Positions 47,935-56,425 of a DNA stretch of 63,375 nt are shown in pieces. The stretch spans positions 1-63,375 of the forward strand of contig JABIEF010000009.1 in the NCBI GenBank assembly GCA_018651345.1, read 5' to 3'. This DNA comes from Rhodobiaceae bacterium (GTDB lineage Bacteria > Pseudomonadota > Alphaproteobacteria > Rhizobiales > TMED25). Each line of letters opens with the position of its first letter. Position 1 is the stretch's first letter. A program made the translations under genes and the position numbers. A model generated the notes under the pieces. The model ran no database searches, was not told the DNA's origin, and saw nothing but the letters and a program-made list of their open reading frames with translations.

Positions 47935-48840
47935 ATGAAAATAATTAAAGGTTTAATATCTCCAATATTATCTCCATTCGATGATAATCTTAATTTTAAC
48001 CAAGAAATGTACAATAACTTTGCCGAAAACCTACTTGAGACAGGATGTTCGGGTCTAGCTCCCTTCGGCACAACTGGAGAAGCTCTGTCTATTAGCAATA
48101 ACGAAAGAATGCTAGCATTAGAAGGCCTTGTAAAATATGGCATAAATCCAAATAAATTAATACCAGGAACAGGTTTATGTAACTTTCCAGATACTGTTAT
48201 GCTCTCAAAACAGGCTATTGAACTAGGCTGCGCTGGCGTAATGACGTTACCCGCTTTCTACTTTAAAGGCGTGAGTGACGATGGTTTATTTTCTTATTAC
48301 GAAAAATTAATAGAGGAAATTAATCATCCTAATTTAAAAATATACTTATACCACATTCCACAAGTTTCGGGTGTAGCTCTTTCTATTGATTTGGTTAAAA
48401 GATTAAAAGCATCTTACCCAGATATTATTGTTGGAATTAAAGATAGCTCTGGAGTATGGGAAAATACGAAATCATTATTAGAAATTAAAGATTTAGTAGT
48501 GTACCCTGGAGCAGAATTACCAGTAATTGAAGCGATTAAACTTGGCGCCCCTGGTTGTATATCGGCAACAGCAAACCTAAACCCAACAAATATAGCAAGA
48601 GTTATAGAATTATGTCATTTAGGAAAGTGGGAAGAGGCAGAAAAAATACATGAAACAGTCAAAAAAGTAAGATTTCTATTCCAAGATTATGCCCCAATTC
48701 CTGCCCAAAAATCCTTACTTGCTAAACAAAATGGTGATTTAAGATGGAGAAATATTCGCCCACCTTTGGAACAAATTTCAGATGAGAAAGTAAATGCGCT
48801 TGCAGATTTATTGAATTCAAATTTTGGCTTCAACTTTTAA
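47935..48840 (+). CDS. DapA/NanA-superfamily aldolase or dehydratase
   Basis: A 301-residue class I aldolase of the dihydrodipicolinate synthase superfamily. The Schiff-base Lys is K169 in VGIKDSSG, the Tyr139 general base is in LYHIPQ and GTTGE is at 45-49. True DapA has an Arg after the Tyr-Asn-Val-Pro motif that holds the aspartate semialdehyde carboxylate; here the segment is YHIPQVSGVAL with no Arg, so lysine biosynthesis is unlikely. A 2-keto-3-deoxy acid or sialic-acid-like substrate is more plausible. It is a single-gene unit, convergent with the MORN gene one base away. Confidence 0.85.
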   Translation: MKIIKGLISPILSPFDDNLNFNQEMYNNFAENLLETGCSGLAPFGTTGEALSISNNERMLALEGLVKYGINPNKLIPGTGLCNFPDTVMLSKQAIELGCAGVMTLPAFYFKGVSDDGLFSYYEKLIEEINHPNLKIYLYHIPQVSGVALSIDLVKRLKASYPDIIVGIKDSSGVWENTKSLLEIKDLVVYPGAELPVIEAIKLGAPGCISATANLNPTNIARVIELCHLGKWEEAEKIHETVKKVRFLFQDYAPIPAQKSLLAKQNGDLRWRNIRPPLEQISDEKVNALADLLNSNFGFNF

Positions 48841-48841
48841 A

Positions 48842-49393
48842 TCACTCTCCTCTATATTTACCATTCTCCCAACGACCTGCATTAATTTGACCATCGGAAT
48901 GGGTGTATTTACCGATACCATTATAAGTACCATACTTCCACTCGCCTTCATACTTATCACCATTGGGGTGAATTATAGTTCCCTTACCGTGAATTAAATT
49001 TTTTTGATAGCTTCCTGTATATTTTGTTCCATTAGAATAAATAAATTCACCCTCACCAAAAAATAATTCATCGACAAACTCACCCACATAAAAATCACCA
49101 TTGGCGTAAGTTAGCTTTCCTATGCCATTTTTCATATCGTTAGAAAATTGTCCCTTATAAGTTTTGCCGTCAGGATATGTATACAGACCTTCCCCACTTT
49201 TTTTTCCAACAGAAAATTTTCCAATATAAATATCGCCATTGTTATGCTTATAAGTTCCTTGGCCGTCCATATTTCCTTCCTTCCAATCACCTTCGTACAC
49301 ATCGTCATTTACAAAAATCATTGATCCCTTGCCGTGGTATAGTTTGTCTTTCTTTTCACCTCTATACTTATTTTTTCTTTTAAAAAACATCAA
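48842..49393 (-). CDS. MORN-repeat protein
   Basis: A 183-residue protein built of about seven consecutive 23-residue MORN repeats (roughly 19-180) with the pattern G-x-G-x-Y-x-x-x-(D/N)-G-x-x-Y-x-G-x-(F/W). The N terminus is strongly basic (MMFFKRKNKYRGEKKDK) with no signal peptide, so it is likely cytoplasmic and may attach to a negatively charged membrane face. MORN repeats bind lipids or act as dimerisation rods; no enzyme domain is attached. It follows the second secreted HExxH gene by 32 bases. Confidence 0.92.
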   Translation of the reverse strand: MMFFKRKNKYRGEKKDKLYHGKGSMIFVNDDVYEGDWKEGNMDGQGTYKHNNGDIYIGKFSVGKKSGEGLYTYPDGKTYKGQFSNDMKNGIGKLTYANGDFYVGEFVDELFFGEGEFIYSNGTKYTGSYQKNLIHGKGTIIHPNGDKYEGEWKYGTYNGIGKYTHSDGQINAGRWENGKYRGE

Positions 49394-49425
49394 TATTCCT
49401 CACTCTTATTTCTTGAAAATCATTA

Positions 49426-50385
49426 TTACTTCAATACACTTTCACTAAAAACCCAAGAACCATTTTCCTTAGATATTTTATACCAATTATCTTGTACAAA
49501 AGCTATTTCATCGCTAAACTTTCTATTCCATTTATCCGGCCAATCACAACTATGAAAAACACTCGCAGACATTATATCATTCTCAGAAACTTGTATTTTA
49601 CCTCGTTCTATTATCAACCTGAGAGCAACAGCTGAATTACTAGCAAAATTATCGTATATGCTTTTTCCTTCTTTTTTTGCGCTTACCCTTCCTTCTTTGA
49701 GCATTTTTGACACAGGATCAGAATTACCATTCATCTCTTCTGTTACCATGAAACCAAAATACTCAGCAGTTGCCTCTCCAAACCATCTTCCATCTTCATA
49801 TTTTTCTCTATTTTCGTCTTGAATATATTCAGGATTATTTGGGTCTATGCAATAAGTTTGCAAATAATTAGAATGAGCATGATAAAATTCATGGAGCCAT
49901 ATTTGCTGTGCGGTTTTATTGCTTTGCTCAGAGGTTTGTGCGTAAAGCACCATCCGCCTATGGAAACAGGGATCGGGTGCCGTAGCAATATCCGCACCTC
50001 CGCTAACCCAACGAATAATATCTTCAATCATATATTTGGATTCTTCTACCCTATAGTCAGCACAATTACCTTCTTCAATATATCTAACTATACTATTTTC
50101 TATTTCTTTTATTTGATCTTGCGATAATATAACTCTATGGCTATTAAAAGGATGAATATCAATTTTTCCTTTCCTCACCTCCTTTCCTATATTGTAAAAT
50201 ATTCCTAGAGTATCTGCCTGCCAATCCGATAATTTACTTGCCCCAAAATTTGTCCAAGATAAAATAGTTTCTGTTGGTATTTTACTATAATTTAGAATTT
50301 CAATTGTAGGATTTTCATCTGCATTAGAATTAAGAGTTAAACTTAGAACAGAGATAGCGAATAAAATATAAAAATATCTTTTCAT
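49426..50385 (-). CDS. Second secreted putative zincin (HEFYH metalloprotein)
   Basis: A 319-residue exported protein (signal peptide about 1-22, ending near NADE) that I cannot assign to a family. The zinc motif WLHEFYHAHSNYL places HExxH at 165-169; 35 residues on, WFGEATAEYFG provides E204 as a good gluzincin-type third ligand. Three or four cysteines suggest disulfides. Despite the similar logic, I see no extended similarity to the other secreted HExxH protein in this window. It precedes the MORN gene by 32 bases and follows the HIT gene by 45. Confidence 0.75.
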   Translation of the reverse strand: MKRYFYILFAISVLSLTLNSNADENPTIEILNYSKIPTETILSWTNFGASKLSDWQADTLGIFYNIGKEVRKGKIDIHPFNSHRVILSQDQIKEIENSIVRYIEEGNCADYRVEESKYMIEDIIRWVSGGADIATAPDPCFHRRMVLYAQTSEQSNKTAQQIWLHEFYHAHSNYLQTYCIDPNNPEYIQDENREKYEDGRWFGEATAEYFGFMVTEEMNGNSDPVSKMLKEGRVSAKKEGKSIYDNFASNSAVALRLIIERGKIQVSENDIMSASVFHSCDWPDKWNRKFSDEIAFVQDNWYKISKENGSWVFSESVLK

Positions 50386-50430
50386 AATTCATAACTTTGC
50401 ATAACAAATATTAATATGAGCTAACTGACA

Positions 50431-50856
50431 TTAAAAAACTATTTTAGCTATGATAGACTGTAATTCTAAAATAACAGAATTTAAATCAATCTTCGAATAG
50501 TGAACGGCAGGAGAAGATCCCCACACTGGATTAGGCCAAGATATATCGGTTTCTTTTCTTATGATGATATGAACATGCAACTGATTAACAATATTACCAA
50601 GAGCCGCTGTGTTAACCTTACAACCATCAAAGTAATCTAATAGTATCTGTGATAATTTTGATACTTCAGAATTTAACTGGATTTGATCATCCTCAGATAA
50701 TTGAAAGATTTCACTTATTTTTTTGACCCTTGGCACAACAATAAACCAAGGATAATTCGAATCGTTCATTAGCAATAATTTTGAAAGAGGCAAATCACAA
50801 ATATAGATTGTATCGTCATTTAATCTCTTATCTAAATCAAAATCGATTTTTATCAT
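50431..50856 (-). CDS. HIT family nucleotide-binding protein
   Basis: A 141-residue histidine-triad protein. The motif NQLHVHIIIR (91-100) carries H94 and H96; the first His of the classical HxHxH is Gln, a variant common in bacterial HIT proteins with the QLHVH signature. It would hydrolyse or transfer nucleotidyl phosphoramidates or dinucleotides. It lies 39 bases after the photolyase gene. Confidence 0.88.
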   Translation of the reverse strand: MIKIDFDLDKRLNDDTIYICDLPLSKLLLMNDSNYPWFIVVPRVKKISEIFQLSEDDQIQLNSEVSKLSQILLDYFDGCKVNTAALGNIVNQLHVHIIIRKETDISWPNPVWGSSPAVHYSKIDLNSVILELQSIIAKIVF

Positions 50857-50895
50857 CTTATAATCCTAATAATACTAAACCCCTACTTAATCTAT

Positions 50896-52326
50896 TTAAA
50901 TAGATTTGAATGCATTTAATGCTCTTTCTCTAGAATCTCTTAAATCAACAACGGGGTAAGGATAATTAACACCTAACTGGACATTAGCTTCATGCAGAAT
51001 TTCCTTCGGCGCTTCCCAAGGGTTAAATAGATATTTATTAGGTACATTTTTTAATTCTGGGATATATTTTCTTGTATAAATTCCATCAGAATCAAATTTT
51101 ATTCCTTGAGTTATGGGGTTAAAAATTCGGTAATATGGTGCTGCATCGGCACCTGAACCAGCTATCCATTGCCAACTAGCGCTATTATTTGCCAAATCAG
51201 CATCTATCAAGCAATCCCAAAACCAACGCTCACCATGTTTCCAGTGTAATAATAAATTTTTAACCAAAAAAGAACCAACAATCATTCTAACGCGATTATG
51301 CATATAGCCGGTCCTCCATAATTCTCTCATACCAGCATCTACAATAGGATATCCTGTAAGGCCTCTTTTCCATTTATATAAATGTTCTGAATTTTCTTGC
51401 CAAGGAAAATTATCAAACTTTTTTTGTAAGTTTGATATCGGTAAATCTTGATTGTAATATAATAAATTATACGAAAACTCCCTCCAACCTAACTCACTTA
51501 AAAAATGTTTTACATTTTCCTCTTCAGGTCCTTCGATATTTTTAGATTGGGACGCATACCAAACTTCGTTTGGAGAAATTTCTCCAAAATGTAAGTACGG
51601 GGAAAGTTGGGAAACTTTTTTTTTGGATGGAAAATTTCTACCTTCTTTGTAATCTGAGATACCATCCTCTAAAAAAGAGGTAAGTTTCATGCTTGCTTGA
51701 TCTTCTCCAGGCTTCCAAATGTATTCAATTTCCTGATACCAATTATGCGAAGGTAATAATTTTATATCATCTAAATTGCGCGAACCATCAGTATCACTTA
51801 TAAGCTCCTGAAAATCTGGAGTGACAATTGGAAATCTAGGTGATTCAGATTTTAAACACGCCCTTTTATAAAAAGGTGTAAAGACTCTATATGGCGTCAA
51901 ATCATCTTTTTTAGTATCCCAAGGCTCCCATAAAAGTGAACCATTAGTCGTGACAACCTTGATCCCTAAACTTTCAAGAAAAGACTTTATTTTTTTATCC
52001 CTACTTATTCTCCAAGGTTCATAGCATCTGTTCCAACAAACTTCCTGGATATCATATTTATTTATCAAATATTGAAATACTTCCAATGGGTTTCCATCGT
52101 ATATAGATAGATTATTATTTAATTTTTTCTTTAAAGATCGAAGGGAATTATAAAGCCACCAGCGGCTTACAGAACCCATTTTACAATCTTTCGAATTGTA
52201 GTCATCTAAAATATAAATTGGTAATATTTTTTTATACTTAGCTGCATTAGATAGAGATGGGTTATCTTTCAATCGAAGATCTTGTCTAAACCAATGAATG
52301 CTTATTTCTGTTTTATTAGGGCGCAT
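50896..52326 (-). CDS. phrB: Deoxyribodipyrimidine photolyase
   Basis: Light-driven repair of cyclobutane pyrimidine dimers. The 476-residue protein has an N-terminal antenna-binding alpha/beta domain (SIHWFRQDLRLKDNPSL) and a C-terminal FAD domain with LGWREFSYNLLYY, GLTGYPIVDAGMRELW, YMHNRVRMIVGSFLVK and NNSASWQWIAGSGADAAPYYRIFNP. The Trp residues for the electron-transfer chain are present. The gene supports an organism exposed to sunlight. Confidence 0.96.
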   Translation of the reverse strand: MRPNKTEISIHWFRQDLRLKDNPSLSNAAKYKKILPIYILDDYNSKDCKMGSVSRWWLYNSLRSLKKKLNNNLSIYDGNPLEVFQYLINKYDIQEVCWNRCYEPWRISRDKKIKSFLESLGIKVVTTNGSLLWEPWDTKKDDLTPYRVFTPFYKRACLKSESPRFPIVTPDFQELISDTDGSRNLDDIKLLPSHNWYQEIEYIWKPGEDQASMKLTSFLEDGISDYKEGRNFPSKKKVSQLSPYLHFGEISPNEVWYASQSKNIEGPEEENVKHFLSELGWREFSYNLLYYNQDLPISNLQKKFDNFPWQENSEHLYKWKRGLTGYPIVDAGMRELWRTGYMHNRVRMIVGSFLVKNLLLHWKHGERWFWDCLIDADLANNSASWQWIAGSGADAAPYYRIFNPITQGIKFDSDGIYTRKYIPELKNVPNKYLFNPWEAPKEILHEANVQLGVNYPYPVVDLRDSRERALNAFKSI

Positions 52327-52355
52327 AGCTTTTAGGACTCTGATAAAGAATCTTT

Positions 52356-54203
52356 CTATTTAAATTTATTTTTTGGAACAAATTTCGAATCTACAATATC
52401 TCTAGGGTTATTTACCCATAATTTTCTATCCGGATGCATTCCTGCACCAAAAACAGCAGATACTGCAGAACATCTCATCCTATTAAGTAATCTTGTATCT
52501 GCATCTCCAACTAAAGGATGTACTCCACCATTATCTAGAACTGCATTTTCCCACTTTAACTTACGTTCTTCGTATATTTTTTTATCACCTAATTCTTTGC
52601 AATATAGTTCATTTTTGTTTAGATCAACAGTGATACTATCGCCATTTTCTAAAAGCCCAATTGGACCCCCAATTGCGGCCTCTGGGCCAACATGCCCGAT
52701 TACTAATCCAACAGAACCGCCAGAAAAACGACCATCTGTCATCAAACCCACAACAATATTTTTTTCACGACATAAAGTTGTTATTCTAGAGGTTGAATCA
52801 AGCATCTCTGGCATACCAGGACCACCAACGGGCCCTTCGTAACGGACAACAACCATATCAAAGTTTTCAAACATATCAGGGGTGCTTTCTAATGCTTTAA
52901 GCAGACTTTGCTCTCCATCAAATATCTTTGCCTTACCTAGAAAAATATTATTTTCTAAACCACCTTCAACTCCTGCTAGTTTGAGAATTGCACTAGACTC
53001 TGGAGAAAGATTTCCTCCTAATATCCTTAAACCACCAGTTTTTTTATAAGGATTTTTTACACTATAAATTACATCTCCGTCAGGATTAGGAGGTGATAAT
53101 CTTTCAATCTGTTTTTCTAAAGTTTCATTTGTACAAGTTAATGTGTTTCCATTTAATAATCCAGCGTCTAATAAATCTTTAACTATCACTTGCATCCCAC
53201 CCATTCTATCAATATCAATCATTGAATATTTTCCAAAGGGACGAGCGTTTACTACAACTGGCACAACATGCTCGGACAGATGGTTAAACTCCTCAGCACT
53301 CATAATTTCTGAAGCAAAATCACCATAACCAGCGGCTCTAGATAATTCCGGGGCATGAAGCATGACGTTTGTCGATCCTCCTATTACCATTGAAACGATA
53401 ATAGCATTCCTTATAGAATCTCTTGTAACGATATCTCGAGGAGTTATGTTTTCTTTCATCATTACAGAAAGATAATTTATTAGTTCGTTTGGGAAATCAT
53501 TAACTCTGCGCGGATCTTGGGATGCGGGTGATATCATATTAATTGGCTGCATTCCAACCACACCTATGAATGTTTGCATAGTATTATACGTAAACATACC
53601 TCCACAACTTCCATAACCCGGACAAGCCTCGATAGCTATTCGACGTTTTAATTTCTCATCACCGCTTCCTGCAAGTTGGTAACTAGAAATAATATCTATA
53701 GGTTCACCTGTTACAGAATCAATACCTGGTCTTATGGATCCATCTGACATAATAATCGCGGGCCTATTATGCTCTAAAATTGCCGATAATGTCCCTACTG
53801 GTGGTTTATCACATGCCACTACAGCTATTACACCTTCTAAACCAGTTGCACTTAAATGTTCACAAACAGAATCATTGGTAACCTCACGCCCTATTAGAGA
53901 GTAGCGCATCTCTTTGGTGCCGTTTCTAATACCATCTGATGTTGCTATTGTGAATTCAGGTTGAACAAGTCTCATTGAAAGCTTATTCGACTCAGAACCA
54001 ATTCTATCTTTTAAAGCATTGTGAATTATTTCAACTTTTTGACTGACCCCAATATAACACTGGGAATCACCTTTATTGCCTATTACACCTATTGAAGGTT
54101 CATGAATTAAATCTATGTCAGTTTTTAGTTCCCTAGCTATCCCAAAAGCCTGAGAATTCCTTCCAGGGTTTTTATCAATCAAAACTATCTTAGAATTCTT
54201 CAT
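52356..54203 (-). CDS. IlvD/Edd family dehydratase, atypical subgroup
   Basis: A 615-residue Fe-S dehydratase. The cluster cysteines are C49 (GDSQCYIGV), C131 (ACDKPPVGT) and C200 (GYGSCGGMFT), and the family blocks GGSTNVMLHAP, VVRYEGPVGGPGMPEML and LMTDGRFSGGSVGLVIGHVGPEA are intact. The CDKPPVGTLSAIL and MSDGSIRPG segments differ from the CDK-x-x-PG and SGGPM of branched-chain IlvD, and the C terminus has an unfamiliar GMHPDRKLWVNNPR. It may act on dihydroxy acids (branched-chain synthesis) or on sugar acids. It lies upstream of phrB in the same direction. Confidence 0.85.
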   Translation of the reverse strand: MKNSKIVLIDKNPGRNSQAFGIARELKTDIDLIHEPSIGVIGNKGDSQCYIGVSQKVEIIHNALKDRIGSESNKLSMRLVQPEFTIATSDGIRNGTKEMRYSLIGREVTNDSVCEHLSATGLEGVIAVVACDKPPVGTLSAILEHNRPAIIMSDGSIRPGIDSVTGEPIDIISSYQLAGSGDEKLKRRIAIEACPGYGSCGGMFTYNTMQTFIGVVGMQPINMISPASQDPRRVNDFPNELINYLSVMMKENITPRDIVTRDSIRNAIIVSMVIGGSTNVMLHAPELSRAAGYGDFASEIMSAEEFNHLSEHVVPVVVNARPFGKYSMIDIDRMGGMQVIVKDLLDAGLLNGNTLTCTNETLEKQIERLSPPNPDGDVIYSVKNPYKKTGGLRILGGNLSPESSAILKLAGVEGGLENNIFLGKAKIFDGEQSLLKALESTPDMFENFDMVVVRYEGPVGGPGMPEMLDSTSRITTLCREKNIVVGLMTDGRFSGGSVGLVIGHVGPEAAIGGPIGLLENGDSITVDLNKNELYCKELGDKKIYEERKLKWENAVLDNGGVHPLVGDADTRLLNRMRCSAVSAVFGAGMHPDRKLWVNNPRDIVDSKFVPKNKFK

Positions 54204-54296
54204 TGTAACTCCGATGCAATATTATTAATTGAGAAAAACATAATGTATTTATATTTAAATAGCAATATAGCGATATAGCCAAACAAAATGTCTAAA

Positions 54297-54461
54297 TTAG
54301 TAAATCTTCTTGTTTTCCTTTACAGAAACCTCACACGTGGCCTGTTCACCATTGCAACAAGAATCTACAACCTGCTTGCATTTTAAGCATTGATAATGTG
54401 ATTGAATATAAATAAATCCAATTAAACTAGAGCAATAAGGGCAAGGTAAATCTGTTCTCAT
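54297..54461 (-). CDS. 54-residue Cys-rich zinc-ribbon-like protein
   Basis: A small gene in what would otherwise be a long gap. The product starts MRTDLPCPYC, continues with a second CLKC pair 18 residues on, then SCC and a final TC, giving seven cysteines in 54 residues in a C-x2-C / C-x2-C / CC / C layout with one His. Two CxxC knuckles suit a zinc ribbon, and the extra CC and C could bind a second metal or form a redox centre. A GAAAG precedes the ATG. It starts 14 bases after the channel gene, so it belongs to the cbiX-channel operon. I do not recognise the family. Confidence 0.75.
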   Translation of the reverse strand: MRTDLPCPYCSSLIGFIYIQSHYQCLKCKQVVDSCCNGEQATCEVSVKENKKIY

Positions 54462-54475
54462 ATCTTTCTATATTT

Positions 54476-55183
54476 CTAATTTTTATTATTAGTTACCACA
54501 TCGACTAAAACGGCAATTATTAAATTCAAGATTGTAATTGAGCCAATTGCAATAAAACTATAAAAATATACCCAGGACCACCAAAAAACTTCTTGCATTG
54601 GTAGCATAACGTTTTCCCAACTAGATAGGGTTAAGACTTGCACTAATGTTATCATTGAAATACCAAGGTCACCCCATCTTTCAGGTTCAGTACTTCCAAA
54701 TAATATAGAGCCGAAGGAAGCGTATACATACAGAATTATAAATAGAAGCAAGGATACATAAAAGACCCTTTTAATTGATTTTAAAAGAGCTTCAATTAAT
54801 TCTTTCAGCTCAGGTAGAACGGAAATTAATCTCAAAACCCTAAAAATCCTCAAGAGTCTTAGCAGAAGAATAGATGACTGCGGACCAGCTGGAATAATGG
54901 ATACAAGAACAATCAAAGTATCAAAAACATTCCAACCGCTATTGAAAAAATATTTTTTTTCATCCTCCGCAAGGAATCTTATTATTATCTCGGTAATGAA
55001 AAAAATTGTAATCGAGATATCTATAAAATGAAGAAATAACAATATATTTTCATTAATATTATATGTAGAGGCACCAACCAATAAAGCTGATAAAATTATT
55101 GCAGTTATCACGATAGTTTGAAAAAAACTATTTTCTTTTATCTTACAAAATGATTCTTTTGAGATAAGCATGTTAAATACCAA
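54476..55183 (-). CDS. Voltage-gated-type cation channel with altered filter
   Basis: A 235-residue six-span ion channel of the bacterial sodium-channel fold. S4 has arginines at 109, 112, 115 and 118 (every third residue), a voltage sensor. The pore region contains TLSSWEN at 185-191, aligned with the TLESWSM filter of known bacterial Nav channels; the filter-lining Glu is replaced by Ser187 and an acidic Glu190 appears just after the Trp. The C-terminal coiled-coil seen in many members is missing. It begins two bases after the cbiX stop. Confidence 0.85.
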   Translation of the reverse strand: MVFNMLISKESFCKIKENSFFQTIVITAIILSALLVGASTYNINENILLFLHFIDISITIFFITEIIIRFLAEDEKKYFFNSGWNVFDTLIVLVSIIPAGPQSSILLLRLLRIFRVLRLISVLPELKELIEALLKSIKRVFYVSLLLFIILYVYASFGSILFGSTEPERWGDLGISMITLVQVLTLSSWENVMLPMQEVFWWSWVYFYSFIAIGSITILNLIIAVLVDVVTNNKN

Positions 55184-55185
55184 TT

Positions 55186-56286
55186 CTATTTATCTTTTTC
55201 TTTGAGTAGATTAATTTTTCTTTGGTCATCAACAACCTCCGATGGGAATTGACTCATAAAACAACAACAGACACCTTGATCAATCATGGTTCTTGGTCCA
55301 TTTGGGTGTCCAATATGTTTATAAAACGGATGATCGTGGGTATGTTCATGGACATGATCGTGGGTATGACCGTGGCCATGATCATGACTATGACCAGTTA
55401 ACATCTCATCGTCATCAGGGTCTAAAATAGGTTGATATTCAGCATGGTGATGGTGAACCGTTACCTCGCCTAATTCAAGTCTAGCCTTAAAGGATGCCAT
55501 CAAGTCACTGTTGTCACTTATTTGCTCCAATCTAATCTCATTTATACGCAATGCAAATGTATTTATAACATATTCCTGATCTGATAAATAATGAGCTTTA
55601 AAAAATTCAATATCAGGATTATTTTTAGCAACCCTATCAATATAACCATTAATTCTGTCTATCAATTTTCCTGAAAATAAGAAATATGGTGCAACAACAA
55701 TTTTTTTATAGCCTAGCTTTAAACCCATTTCTAAGCCCTGGCCTACCGAAGGAAATGTGACACCAGAATATACTGTTTCAGACCAAGCAAAACCCAAATT
55801 CTCTGCAACAATACGCGTTAATTTGGAAACTTCAGCATTTGCATATGTATCAGAGGTTCCTCTACCTACAACAACTAGCATTGTATCGTAAAGGTCTCCA
55901 TCGTGAACATGGTCTAACCCCAGAGATTGAAGTATTCTCGCTTCAAAGGCCGCAATCATTTGTGGGTGCAATCCAAGCTCTCTTCCATATGAAATTTTTA
56001 TATTTGGATGTTTTTTTTCATAAGTCATGAGGACCGAAGGTATATCATTTTTTGCATGTGTGGCAGCAAATAGCATACCCGGTACCGCGATAATGTGGTC
56101 TACATCGGCATCTCTCAAAGCGTTCAATCCCATATGTATATTTGGCGAAGAATATTCTAAAAAACCATACTCAACAGGATTGTCAGGAAAATGTCTTTTC
56201 AAACCATCAGCTAATAAGGAAAACTCTTTCTCAGCACTTTTAGAACGGCTGCCGTGACCACAGATCATTATTCCAACTTTACTCAT
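55186..56286 (-). CDS. cbiX: CbiX-family sirohydrochlorin chelatase with His-rich and Cys3 C terminus
   Basis: A 366-residue class II chelatase expected to insert cobalt (or another divalent ion) into sirohydrochlorin. Two CbiX/SirB-type lobes are visible: about 1-115 with H11 in CGHGSR and H77 in ATHAKND, and about 130-240 with VVVGRGTSD and YFLFSGKLIDRI. A His-rich stretch at 299-319 (alternating His with Asp, Gly and Thr) and an earlier HHHH at 278-281 could store metal. C340-C342 form a CCC in GVCCCFM near the end, comparable to the Fe-S and His tails described for long CbiX. No other cobalamin gene is in the window. It opens the operon with the channel and the Cys-rich protein. Confidence 0.88.
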   Translation of the reverse strand: MSKVGIMICGHGSRSKSAEKEFSLLADGLKRHFPDNPVEYGFLEYSSPNIHMGLNALRDADVDHIIAVPGMLFAATHAKNDIPSVLMTYEKKHPNIKISYGRELGLHPQMIAAFEARILQSLGLDHVHDGDLYDTMLVVVGRGTSDTYANAEVSKLTRIVAENLGFAWSETVYSGVTFPSVGQGLEMGLKLGYKKIVVAPYFLFSGKLIDRINGYIDRVAKNNPDIEFFKAHYLSDQEYVINTFALRINEIRLEQISDNSDLMASFKARLELGEVTVHHHHAEYQPILDPDDDEMLTGHSHDHGHGHTHDHVHEHTHDHPFYKHIGHPNGPRTMIDQGVCCCFMSQFPSEVVDDQRKINLLKEKDK

Positions 56287-56314
56287 TATACCTCACATTT
56301 AAAATTGAATTATT

Positions 56315-56327
56315 ATCATATTATGAT
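56315..56327. promoter_or_regulatory. Palindrome upstream of cbiX
   Basis: ATCATA-T-TATGAT is a perfect 13-base palindrome centred about 35 bases upstream of the cbiX start, in the short gap before uup. This is where an operator for the metal-related operon would be expected. Chance occurrence in AT-rich DNA cannot be excluded. Confidence 0.3.
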
Positions 56328-56425
56328 TCTGCTATACTAAACAATTCAATAAGATAAAATTTCTATAAAAACCTACCTACTTAGTATTAAACATCAGAAA
56401 TATACCATCGGATATGACACAATAA

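Noticed and set aside
53143-53328. Possible small plus-strand genes opposite the IlvD-like gene
   Set aside because: Antisense to conserved family segments, no ribosome sites.
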